The notes under the pieces are model-generated. The model had not been told where the DNA came from, did not search any database, and saw nothing but the letters and a program-made list of their open reading frames with translations. From positions 186,001 to 250,000 of the forward strand of contig NZ_CAAHFB010000001.1 of NCBI RefSeq assembly GCF_900880625.1: a stretch of DNA of 64,000 nucleotides. Direction: 5' to 3'. The position numbers and the translations under genes were made by a program. Each line of letters starts with the position of its first letter. The first letter of the stretch is position 1. This document shows, in pieces, positions 8,524 through 16,241 of this stretch. The DNA comes from Halorhabdus rudnickae (GTDB lineage: Archaea > Halobacteriota > Halobacteria > Halobacteriales > Haloarculaceae).

Positions 8524-8560
8524 CGGCGCCTTTTTTGCCGTTGCGGCGCTGTATCACGGT

Positions 8561-8989
8561 ATGGCCATCCGTCTGGAGCGGGTGATCGATGTCTCGGCCC
8601 CGCCGGAGGACGTCTGGACGTTCATCTCCGATCCCGAACAGCGGGCGAGACATATCAGCGTCGTCGAGGACTTCTCGATCGACGGGGACGGCAGTGCAAC
8701 CTGGCACCTCTCGTTACCTATCCCGATCCTCGATCGGACCATCGCCGTCGAAACCGAGGACGTCGAGGTCCGATCACCCGAACACGTCAAGTTCGTCGGG
8801 CGATCGCGGGCGATGCGCGTGGTCGGCGAGCAGGATCTAGCAGAGACCGAGACCGGCACCCGGCTCACCAATCGCTTCACCGTCGAAGGCCGCATCCCCG
8901 GGATCGAGCGCTTCTTCAAGAAGAACCTCGAGGACGAGTTCGACAACCTCGAGGCCGGCCTCCGGGAGTTCCTCGATGGTCGAGGCTGA
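8561..8989 (+). CDS. SRPBCC (START/polyketide-cyclase-like) family protein
   Basis: 142 aa. The N-terminal RVIDVSAPPEDVWTFISDPE segment, the central strands and the C-terminal amphipathic helix (NLEDEFDNLEAGLREFL) are typical of the helix-grip fold that binds small hydrophobic ligands. It resembles the CoxG/carbon-monoxide-dehydrogenase-subunit-G-like branch by pattern, but no cox genes are near. The stop overlaps the remnant start of the nitrilase pseudogene (CTGA, probably once ATGA), so the two genes were once translationally coupled. Substrate unknown. Confidence 0.8.
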   Translation: MAIRLERVIDVSAPPEDVWTFISDPEQRARHISVVEDFSIDGDGSATWHLSLPIPILDRTIAVETEDVEVRSPEHVKFVGRSRAMRVVGEQDLAETETGTRLTNRFTVEGRIPGIERFFKKNLEDEFDNLEAGLREFLDGRG

Positions 8990-9393
8990 AACTCCCACCC
9001 GCCCAACTGCAAATCGAATCAGCTGCCGTCAGGACGAATCGTGACCGTGCACGCAATGGGATCCGGACGGCCGCGGAGGCGGGCGCTGATCTGGTCGCAC
9101 TTCCCGAATCATTCACGGTCGGATACTTCGCGTTCGAGACCGGCGAGCCCAGCCCAGAGAGTCTCAGAGGGCCGACGCTCGAAGCCATCCCGGAGATGGC
9201 TATCGAGCACGACGTCGCTGTGCTTGCCGGCAGCCTCGTCGAGGATCTCGCCGCGACGGCCGACTGTCGTGGAGCCGATCCACCCGCAAGCGAGAGACTG
9301 GCGAAGACGTCGGTCCTCACGGCCGAGGTCGATCCGGAGACTGTCGCCGACGTTCGAGGCTCTTTCCCAGCCGTTCGTGATCGAGACGAGTGA
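8986..9393 (+). pseudogene. Carbon-nitrogen hydrolase (nitrilase family), internally deleted
   Basis: The frame from CTG 8986 encodes an N-terminal nitrilase segment (AQLQIESAAV...GADLVALPESFTVGYFAFE, with the catalytic-Glu block ALPES). It reaches about residue 80 (VLAGSLVED). A short unrelated stretch follows, then the family's C-terminal tail (SVLTAEVDPETVADVR, FPAVRDR). The central part with the catalytic Lys and Cys is missing: 135 codons remain against about 260 in the family. The expected ATG, overlapping the previous stop as ATGA, is now CTG. This is a decayed gene with an in-frame internal deletion. It once sat in an operon with the SRPBCC gene. Confidence 0.75.
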
Positions 9394-9486
9394 CAGACTG
9401 GGGTGACGGAAACGAGTGACGGACCGCAGTGCTTGAGACGAGTGACGGGTCAGTGTGACAGAGACGAGTGATCGCCCGAACACTCG
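9383..9486. repeat. Four-copy 26-bp tandem repeat
   Basis: The 12-mer GAGACGAGTGAC recurs at 9383, 9409 (GAAACGAGTGAC), 9435 and 9461 (last base T), with an exact 26-bp period. The remaining 14 bp of each unit vary but share GTG-containing cores. The array starts inside the last codons of the nitrilase pseudogene and runs into non-coding DNA. Because 26 is not a multiple of three it is unlikely to encode a peptide repeat. Confidence 0.85.
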
Positions 9487-9750
9487 GGTGAGAGAGCGCC
9501 GCGATCGATAGCCGTCTGGCGATCCTGTGGTTCGGTCATCGGTGTCACACCTGGCATTTATTACGCTGACGGCCGAACGGTTTTTCGCCGGCACGACGCT
9601 TTTCTCGTCGGAGCCGGCAAACAACGCCCGTCCCTCGTCCACGTCCATGGGTAGGTCGCCCGGACGACCTGCCCAACTCCTCGCCCGGCCATTCGGTCCC
9701 GCCCGGCTTTCGTTCACGCGGACGTCTCCTCGGACGTCCAGAGACTGCAC
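9487..9750. other. Non-coding stretch with one strong hairpin
   Basis: No gene seen. At 9587-9618 an inverted repeat pairs GCCGGC with GCCGGC and CGACG with CGTCG around a 7-nt loop, 11 bp in all. It lies downstream of the CDC48 gene on that gene's strand and may stabilise or end its message. The sequence between the hairpin and the CDC48 stop shows no further structure that I can support. Confidence 0.5.
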
Positions 9751-11847
9751 TTATCGGAGCGACGGCTCGATCCCCTCGAGTGCGGCCTCGAAGTGCTCGC
9801 GAGTAATCGTCACATCCCCGGCATGCTCGTTTGCGGCCTCCGGATCGTTTGCAGTGGCGATCTCGCGGATGGCCCGCAACGAGGCATCACGGACGAGCGC
9901 GTCCATGTCAGCCCCGGAGAATCCTTCCGTTTCGGCAGCGATCGCGTCGAGATCGACGTTCTCGCCGAGCGGCTTCCCATCAGTGTGGATTGCGAGGATG
10001 GCTCGTCTGCCGGCTTGATTCGGCGGGGGGACTTTCACGTGAGATTCGAGCCGACCCGGGCGCAAGAGTGCGGGATCGATCGCATCCCGGCGGTTGGTCG
10101 CCGCCAGGACGACCAGGTTCGGGTCGGCCGCCGCGCCGTCGAGTTCAGTCAGCAACTGGGAAACGACCCGTTCGGTCACCTCCTGGCTGTCGCCACGGCG
10201 GGCGGCGATCGCGTCGATTTCGTCGAGGAAGACGATCGTCGGGGCCGTCTGGCGCGCTCGCTCGAACAGCTCGCGGACAGCTTTCTCACTTTCGCCGACG
10301 TACCGGTCTAGCAGTTCCGGACCGGCCACTCGGATGAAGTTAACGCCGCTCTCACCGGCCAGTGCGCGGGCCAGCAACGTCTTGCCCGTTCCCGGCGGCC
10401 CATGGAGCAAGACGCCGGTGAGTGGTTCGGTCTCCGTCGCCTCGAACAGCGGTCCGTATTCGAGTGGCCACTCGACGGTCTCCCGGAGCGTATCCTTGGT
10501 ATCCCCCAGCCCGCCGACGTCTTCGAAGTCGACTTCGGGCGACTCGGCGACGTAGGCACGCATCGCAGAGGGTTCGACGCCGGAAAGCGCTCGTTTGAAG
10601 TCTTCGCGGGTGACTGTTGGACGATCCCGTTCGCGTCGGAGCGCGGCCATCGCGGATTCAGTGGCGGCGGTGGCAATATCGGCTCCGACGAAGCCGTGCA
10701 TCTGCCCGGCCAGTCGGTCGAGGTCGACGCCCTCGCTCAGGGGCATCCCGCGGGTGTGGACCTCCAGAATCTCTCGGCGCCCGTCCCGGTCGGGTACGCC
10801 GATCTCGATCTCCCGGTCGAAGCGGCCACCGCGACGCAACGCGGGGTCGACCGAATCGACACGGTTGGTCGCACCGATGACTGCAACCTGGCCACGCTCG
10901 GCTAAGCCGTCCATTAACGTCAGCAACTGGGCGACGACGCGGTTCTCCATGTCGGCGTCGTCGTCTCGCGCGCCGGCGATCGAATCGATCTCGTCGATGA
11001 AGAGGATCGACGGCGCCGACTCCTCGGCGCGTTCGAAAGCCGCCCGAAGCTGTTGTTCGCTCTCGCCTTTGTATTTCGAGACGATCTCCGGCCCCGAGAT
11101 CGACTCGAAGTAGGCGTCGACCTCGTTGGCGACCGCCTTCGCGATCAGGGTCTTGCCGGTCCCTGGCGGCCCGTACAGCAACACGCCTTTCGGGGGGGTG
11201 ATCCCGAGTCGGTCGAAGACATCCGGATCCGAGAGCGGGAGTTCGATCATCTCCCGGACGCGGTCGAGTTCCTCGTCGAGGCCACCGATGTCTTCGTAGG
11301 TGACTGCGCCCGGCCCAGTCGATCCGTCTCCGTCTTGGCCCTCCTCGAGTGTATCGGCTTCATCGATCGGTAACCCGACCCGGATCTCGGTGTCGTCGTT
11401 CACCCGGACAGTCCCCGACGGGTCGGTTTCCCCCACCGAAAAGGTAGCGATCTCCGGAACAGTGACCCGATCACCCGCACGGAGCGGGGTTCCACGGAGG
11501 CGACTCTCGATCGTCGATTCTACGTCACCCTCGACCTCACCGTCGATGGGACACAGCAAAACTCGTTCCGCGTCGGTCAGGTTGGCGGGCTTGAGCATCA
11601 CCGTCGTACCGACCGTCACGTCCGCGTTCGTTCGCGTGTCGGCGTCGATCCGAACGTACTCGCCTGTGCCGTCCTCGGGCCAGACTTTCGCGACTGTCTC
11701 GCGCTCACCCTCGATGACGATCGGATCGCCGCTGAGAATCCCCAGACGGTCCCGGATGCTCTCGGGTACCCTGGCGATCCCACGACCAGCATCCCGCTTG
11801 TGGGCCCCTTCGACTCTGACCTCGACAGCCCGCTGGGCTGCGACCAT
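9751..11847 (-). CDS. CDC48/VCP-like AAA+ ATPase
   Basis: 698 aa from ATG 11847 (MVAAQRAVEVRVEGA); the frame is open further upstream, but this start matches the N-domain edge. It has an N-terminal double-psi/4-helix substrate domain (about 1-175) and then two AAA modules. D1 has Walker A GPPGTGKT (226-233) and Walker B ILFIDE (281-286). D2 has GPPGTGKT again at about residue 500 and IVFLDEID. Both have the arginine-rich second region of homology. It forms hexamers that unfold proteins, in archaea often feeding the proteasome. A divergent small gene shares its upstream region. Confidence 0.92.
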   Translation of the reverse strand: MVAAQRAVEVRVEGAHKRDAGRGIARVPESIRDRLGILSGDPIVIEGERETVAKVWPEDGTGEYVRIDADTRTNADVTVGTTVMLKPANLTDAERVLLCPIDGEVEGDVESTIESRLRGTPLRAGDRVTVPEIATFSVGETDPSGTVRVNDDTEIRVGLPIDEADTLEEGQDGDGSTGPGAVTYEDIGGLDEELDRVREMIELPLSDPDVFDRLGITPPKGVLLYGPPGTGKTLIAKAVANEVDAYFESISGPEIVSKYKGESEQQLRAAFERAEESAPSILFIDEIDSIAGARDDDADMENRVVAQLLTLMDGLAERGQVAVIGATNRVDSVDPALRRGGRFDREIEIGVPDRDGRREILEVHTRGMPLSEGVDLDRLAGQMHGFVGADIATAATESAMAALRRERDRPTVTREDFKRALSGVEPSAMRAYVAESPEVDFEDVGGLGDTKDTLRETVEWPLEYGPLFEATETEPLTGVLLHGPPGTGKTLLARALAGESGVNFIRVAGPELLDRYVGESEKAVRELFERARQTAPTIVFLDEIDAIAARRGDSQEVTERVVSQLLTELDGAAADPNLVVLAATNRRDAIDPALLRPGRLESHVKVPPPNQAGRRAILAIHTDGKPLGENVDLDAIAAETEGFSGADMDALVRDASLRAIREIATANDPEAANEHAGDVTITREHFEAALEGIEPSLR

Positions 11848-12025
11848 GTCCGCGCCTTGGGTCCACCCCGCCTTGAGAATTCTCCCACTGGATGATCGGA
11901 TCGCCTGGACCAGGTCGACTTCCCATAGTCGCCCGGTATACATTCCCTGTGACTGTGTGCGTGCCGTCTTAAACCACGAAGTATATCGAAGCAAAAACTA
12001 TCCGCCAGGACATACTAGGGCGAGT

Positions 12026-12196
12026 ATGGACGCCAATGAGAGTCCCCAGGCGCATACTCCCGCCGGAAAAAGAGCAGCAGTCTCCGTCGAAGACCATCTC
12101 CGGCATGCACTGGACGCGGCAGACGACGAAAACGCCGAGTATCACATCCATACGGCTCTCCAGATGCTCGTCGGTGACGACTCATCGGAGCACTAG
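12026..12196 (+). CDS. Small acidic soluble protein, 56 aa
   Basis: ATG 12026 opens 56 codons to TAG 12194-12196. The N-terminus is polar; residues 20-48 (SVEDHLRHALDAADDENAEY...HTALQML) look like a two-helix unit, and the end is acidic (GDDSSEH). An AT-rich element at 11980-11988 (AAGTATATC) lies upstream, shared with the divergent CDC48 gene. No named family is recognised; the pattern resembles small haloarchaeal proteins of unknown role. Composition and frame support real coding. Confidence 0.6.
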   Translation: MDANESPQAHTPAGKRAAVSVEDHLRHALDAADDENAEYHIHTALQMLVGDDSSEH

Positions 12197-12374
12197 GCGA
12201 TCGGCCGCCGGTGTCTGGTAAGTCGTCTTTGTGCGGACGCGCGAGACAACGCTGCATCAGAGCCCACAGTCCATATACTCACTTGCGGACCGTAGCATTG
12301 TAGTCTTGTAGTCCGTGTTCTCTCTCCTGGCAGTCGGTTCGATTGCGTGACTGGGCTGGTCGGCGCACCGTCTT

Positions 12375-12803
12375 CTATCGTGTCCCACGCATTGCGGTCC
12401 AGTCGGCACTCGCTTCGACGGCGTTGTGGATCGTCAGCCGGGCGACCTCCGGTCGGGCGTTTTTCTCCCCGCCGGCAGGGAGAAAATCGAACGTCGTTGG
12501 GTCGCCTCGATCGCCGAGGCGTGCCGTGAGCGTAACGACCGCGCCCGCGTCGGCGGCCACAAACCCGCGCCGGACGTGTGTTTCGCCACCCGAAACTGTC
12601 GTTTCGAGCGACGCATCGTACTCGTCTTCGGCGACCGTGACAGAGACAGCGAGTGACCGTTCGGCGGCGTTTTCGACGAGGATCGTTCCACCAGGATACG
12701 ACTGAGCGGTGCTGTCGATCGAAAGGATCTCGAGACAGCCCGAGACGGAAGCGACACCGAACGTGGATCCGACCGTCGCGAGGAACTGCCGTCTGTCAGG
12801 CAT
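12375..12803 (-). CDS. Tat-exported lipoprotein, 142 aa
   Basis: The N-terminus MPDRRQFLATVGS is a twin-arginine signal, followed by a lipobox VSGC with Cys22-23. The protein is therefore expected to be exported folded and held at the membrane by a lipid on the cysteine. The mature part is a small beta-rich domain (IVVEN-like strands, ETTVSGGETHVRRGF) without recognised catalytic residues. It lies 20 nt downstream of another Tat lipoprotein gene on the same strand, so the two probably share a transcript. Confidence 0.75.
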   Translation of the reverse strand: MPDRRQFLATVGSTFGVASVSGCLEILSIDSTAQSYPGGTILVENAAERSLAVSVTVAEDEYDASLETTVSGGETHVRRGFVAADAGAVVTLTARLGDRGDPTTFDFLPAGGEKNARPEVARLTIHNAVEASADWTAMRGTR

Positions 12804-12823
12804 CGATCCGTATCCTCCCCTCG

Positions 12824-13441
12824 TTACGATGATTTGCCACGGTTGTGTCCGCCGTTTTTCCCGTCGGCGAGTATTGGATACTCCAGGCGTAACTCGCCGT
12901 CTGCGGTATATTCACGGCCGAGCAGTTTGTTCTCCGTCAGCTCGATCGTCGCGTGGATTGCGAGCGCCGTGGCCGTTTCCGAACCAGGTTCGACGTTCAG
13001 CTCCAGTGTACTGATCGTCTCGTCGGCGAGGTCGTCCAGATCGGTGATCGCGATGGTCGTTCCTGGTTTCCGATCGGGTGTGTAAAGCGCCACCGCCGGC
13101 GGCGGTGAGCTGTCGCCTTCGACCGGCGAGACCACGGCGACCTCGGCGGGTGACTGTTCCATCTCTGGCATCCAGAGTCTGAGTTCGATCGCGGTAACCC
13201 GCGTCCCCTCGCGGTGCCAGATCTCACTCGAAAGGTCGATCACGCCGGAATCGACCCGCCCGTCTACCCCGAAGTGCCCGAGTTCGTCGCCGCCCTGTTT
13301 GAACACGAGCGTCTGTCTGCCGGCTGAATCCTTCCTCACCGTCGGTTCGGAGAGAGTCCGCTCGCCCGAGACGGTCGCACACCCCGGCATAACGATCGCC
13401 CCCGCGCTACAGAGTCCGGTGAGGAAACGTCGGCGGTCCAT
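12824..13441 (-). CDS. Tat-exported lipoprotein, 205 aa
   Basis: The start MDRRRFLTGLCSAG is a twin-arginine signal and MPGC at about residues 18-21 a lipobox. The mature part is predicted mainly beta (VFKQGGDELGHFGVDGRVDSG, VTAIELRLWMP, STLELNVEPGSETATALAIH) and ends hydrophilic with NGGHNRGKSS. No enzymatic motif is visible. It is first of a probable two-gene unit with the following lipoprotein. The family is unknown to me. Confidence 0.75.
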   Translation of the reverse strand: MDRRRFLTGLCSAGAIVMPGCATVSGERTLSEPTVRKDSAGRQTLVFKQGGDELGHFGVDGRVDSGVIDLSSEIWHREGTRVTAIELRLWMPEMEQSPAEVAVVSPVEGDSSPPPAVALYTPDRKPGTTIAITDLDDLADETISTLELNVEPGSETATALAIHATIELTENKLLGREYTADGELRLEYPILADGKNGGHNRGKSS

Positions 13442-13710
13442 TCGTGCCGAGGATCACTCCGGGAGGAAAAAAGGCAAGTGGTAGATCAAATCGGTGTTTG
13501 TTCGACTGTCTTTCATGACCACCACGCGGGGTCCAGGGCGGACATTCCCTCGCCGACACAGGGCGGATCGTCGCAAGCGTACGAACGAATGCGAAATCGA
13601 CGTTCCAGTCCGTCCTTTGCAGTTGAAGCGTGGTTTCTCTGTCTCCACCCGGGCCCGTCGGATTGAGATGTCGGGGCGATCGACCGTCCGACGAACTTTC
13701 GATGCGTGAT

Positions 13711-14268
13711 CTAGCAATCGTACGATCGCGTGGCGTTCTGGACGGACACGGCTGCGGTCCGATCGGCCAGCATCGAGTCCGCTGTCAGTAACGTGATCTG
13801 GACGGTCGCCGTATCGTTCACCGATAGCGTTTCGTCGTCCTCGAACACCCAGAAGACGTCTGTCGTTACATCACCAGTCCGCGAAAGTGTCTGAGTGGTG
13901 CGTTCGTCCGTGTGGGCGAGACTCACTGCGAGTTCCACCCGTCGAATTTCGGCGGCATTTCGATCGTTTCTGGTCGGAATCTGGACACTGACGTTCCCTC
14001 GGACCGTGATCCTGTCGCCCGGTGTCCCGCTGGCGAGACACGTTCCCATCGAGTCGGACCCCACGTCCGGCATCGTGATTTCGTCGTTCAACTTGACCGT
14101 GAAATCGGTCGATTCGATCGACGCATTGTCGTAAGTTATCTCGTCGGTCACGCCGCCGAGGACCACCAGCGTCCCGACGCTGAACGCCGAAAGCAGGACG
14201 AAGACGGCAACAGTGCCGCGGCTCGGGGGCCAATCGAGCAACCAGGGCAGCACGTCCATGGGTACCAC
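13711..14268 (-). CDS. Membrane-anchored exported protein, 185 aa
   Basis: One hydrophobic segment near the N-terminus (about residues 18-39, GTVAVFVLLSAFSVGTLVVLGG) precedes about 145 residues predicted outside the cell. The outer part is Thr/Asp-rich with several N-x-S/T sites (NVS, NDT, NAT), consistent with a glycosylated surface protein. Its last residues (RSYDC) include a cysteine that could pair with Cys75-76. It lies on the same strand as the two lipoproteins, 269 nt upstream of them; that gap shows no gene I can support. Function unknown. Confidence 0.65.
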   Translation of the reverse strand: MVPMDVLPWLLDWPPSRGTVAVFVLLSAFSVGTLVVLGGVTDEITYDNASIESTDFTVKLNDEITMPDVGSDSMGTCLASGTPGDRITVRGNVSVQIPTRNDRNAAEIRRVELAVSLAHTDERTTQTLSRTGDVTTDVFWVFEDDETLSVNDTATVQITLLTADSMLADRTAAVSVQNATRSYDC

Positions 14269-14500
14269 CGAGGATCAGCGCCAGCCGATTGGGCGTTTCG
14301 ATTCGGAGAATCCGCCGGTAGAGCGGTCTCGTGGCATTTCGGTCGCGATCTCGCTGCGGACGCTCACGAGTGGATCGGAGACCTCGTTGACATCGATGCT
14401 GCCGAACAAAATCGGGACGGCGTCTGGCCTTGCCGAAGTCAACACATCGAACCAGGAAACCGGGAAAGTTGGTTTTCTGGCACTGAACGTATCGTTCTAA

Positions 14501-14573
14501 GCCAGGGGTGGGATTTGAACCCACGAATTCTCGATTACAAGTCGAGTGCTTGCACCGCCCAAGCTCCCCTGGC
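14501..14573 (-). tRNA. tRNA-Thr (anticodon UGU)
   Basis: On the minus strand the 7-bp acceptor stem pairs GCCAGGG with CCCTGGC. The D-arm uses GCTT/AAGC, the anticodon stem CTCGA/TCGAG encloses loop CTTGTAA with anticodon TGT, and the T-arm GTGGG/CCCAC encloses TTCAAAT. 73 nt including all four arms, no intron, and no encoded CCA. It reads ACA codons. No att-like duplication of its 3' end is seen nearby, unlike the tRNA-Leu at 54470. Confidence 0.95.
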
Positions 14574-14598
14574 GCATTCGATGGTTAGTCGTCACCCT

Positions 14599-15045
14599 TT
14601 AGTGCGTATCGCTTTCGATCGCTTTCTCGACGGTGAGTCGGTGGGGGTCGTACCCGTGGGTGTCATAGAACGACCGTGCGGAGTCGTTGTCGGCAAGCAC
14701 CTCCAGCGTGACGGTATCGACACCTGACTCGGCCAGTGCCTTCTCGGCCGCTTCGAGTAACGCCGTCCCGATCCCATGGCGGCGTCGCTCCGGGATCACG
14801 TAGAGGTTTTCGATCAGGCCACGAGTTACGGTCCGTTCGAGCGTGCCGGATTCAACACTGAACATGACGAACCCCAGCAATCGGCCGTCTCCCCGGGCGA
14901 CACGGACGCGGCCGCTGACGATGTGTCGGGCGATCGTCGAGCGAAGGGGACCTCGGTTTTCCTCCGTCGCGAGGTGCGAGCCATGTTGCCATTGGCCCTC
15001 GGCGAGGTCGATCCACATATCGGTGAGGGCGTCGGCGGAACTCAT
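14599..15045 (-). CDS. GNAT family N-acetyltransferase
   Basis: 148 aa from ATG 15045 (MSSADALTDMWIDLAEGQ). The acetyl-CoA site is clear in the segment NLYVIPERRRHGIGTALLEAAE, with the Q/RxxGxG/A loop as RRRHGIGTAL, followed by VTLEVLADNDSARSFYDTHGY, the fourth conserved GNAT block. It transfers an acetyl group to an unidentified amine. The frame extends upstream to 15117, overlapping the CBS gene, so the shorter start is preferred. It lies just upstream of tRNA-Thr on the same strand. Confidence 0.88.
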   Translation of the reverse strand: MSSADALTDMWIDLAEGQWQHGSHLATEENRGPLRSTIARHIVSGRVRVARGDGRLLGFVMFSVESGTLERTVTRGLIENLYVIPERRRHGIGTALLEAAEKALAESGVDTVTLEVLADNDSARSFYDTHGYDPHRLTVEKAIESDTH

Positions 15046-15113
15046 CGATGGTGTTTCGATGCGCACGGCGGACCTACGGGAGCAACGACCTAAGGGTATC
15101 GCGTTCGCGGGGA

Positions 15114-15665
15114 TCAAATGTCACGGCAGTCGCTACACAGCAGCTGTCCGTTGAAAGAGACGAGTTCGCTCGTCAAGGCACCACAGCGCTCGCAGATCCC
15201 TTGATTAGAGTAACTATCGCCGGCGCTAGCTGTGCCCTCGGTCCGGTTCGGTTCGAGGTTTCCGGTAGTGTCCTGTTCGGGTTCGCGACCCAGCGCCATC
15301 GCACGGACAAGGTCCGAGGCCGTCACGACGCCGACAGTGTCTCCGCCCTCGTCGGTGACTACCAGCAGGGACCCCTCGATGCCGACCAGGCGGTCGGCTG
15401 CGACCTCGATCGGTTCCCCCGCGTCTACTCGCTCGATGGAATCAGCCATTACGTCGCTCACCGTCCCGGCCGTTCCGTCCTTGAGGATCGCATCGAGGAC
15501 GGCGTCAACCTCGAGCATACCGACCGGTTTGTTCCCACGCAGGACGACAGCGCCGTCGACCCCCTCCTCGCGAAGCAATCGACCCGCTTCCAGGAGGTCG
15601 TCGGACTCGCTGACGCCCACGTAGTCCCTGGTCATCACCTCCCTGATCGTGTTACTAACACTCAT
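15114..15665 (-). CDS. CBS-domain pair protein with C-terminal zinc ribbon
   Basis: 183 aa. Two CBS motifs occupy about residues 5-125 (VMTRDYVGVSES, EGVDGAVVLRGNKPVGML; VMADSIERVDAGEPI, LVVTDEGGDTVGVVTASDLV). Such a pair usually binds adenosine nucleotides. A polar linker follows, then a zinc ribbon with CERCG and CSDC at about residues 158-181. The combination suggests a sensor of energy state that also contacts a nucleic acid or protein. Target unknown. Confidence 0.85.
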   Translation of the reverse strand: MSVSNTIREVMTRDYVGVSESDDLLEAGRLLREEGVDGAVVLRGNKPVGMLEVDAVLDAILKDGTAGTVSDVMADSIERVDAGEPIEVAADRLVGIEGSLLVVTDEGGDTVGVVTASDLVRAMALGREPEQDTTGNLEPNRTEGTASAGDSYSNQGICERCGALTSELVSFNGQLLCSDCRDI

Positions 15666-15786
15666 ATATACTCGTACGTCGCGTCTACTCTAAAAGATAC
15701 CTCCGCCACGCTTAAGGGCTGTTATGTCCAAAATCGTGGGTCGTCGTAGCGCCGGAGAAACCACCGATAGTGGCGCTGTGTGCGTC

Positions 15787-16083
15787 TCAGGCGTGTTCGA
15801 GTTCGAGAGGCCAGAGGCCGGCCTCACGCATCGCCTCGCCAACGGCCGTGTGAAAGGTCGGGAAGTCCTCGAAGTCCGAGCGGTTTACGTGTTCGAAGAT
15901 CTCTGCCACGCTGACGATGCGCTCGTGGTCGATACGAACCGGATGATCGCCGTACTCCTCGACGAACGTCTCGGCCGAGACGGGGAAGTCTTCGTCGTCG
16001 ACTTTCTTGGCGATGATCGCCTGTCCGTACTTTCGCCTCCCTTCGCTTCCGTGTTCGCCGTCGGGATCGTGCGGCCAGTCCAT
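15787..16083 (-). CDS. DUF5785-type haloarchaeal protein
   Basis: 98 aa from ATG 16083 (MDWPHDPDGEHGSEGRRKYG); the upstream in-frame ATG at 16155 adds a tail not expected in the family. The segment AIIAKKVDDEDFPVSAETFV and the end FPTFHTAVGEAMREAGLWPL are compact and acidic, with no membrane segment and no catalytic motif I can name. The family assignment is from memory of its typical start. Function unknown. Confidence 0.75.
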   Translation of the reverse strand: MDWPHDPDGEHGSEGRRKYGQAIIAKKVDDEDFPVSAETFVEEYGDHPVRIDHERIVSVAEIFEHVNRSDFEDFPTFHTAVGEAMREAGLWPLELEHA

Positions 16084-16241
16084 ACCCGGAAGTGTGTACT
16101 CCCGGGCAAAAGAACTGTCCCCACCGGCTATCGTTCTGGTGTTGATCCTGACCACGAAAGGTATTAATGGGAGATGGGCGAGGCATCAAACAACGTCTCA
16201 GTGCCGACTGGCGGTGACGTCGTCGGTGCGGAGTGATACAC

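Noticed and set aside
13454-13717. Open frame of 87 aa on the minus strand between exported-protein genes
   Set aside because: Its composition is unlike neighbouring genes (Arg-rich, few acidic residues) and no family pattern is visible; a decayed insertion remnant is possible but not supported.
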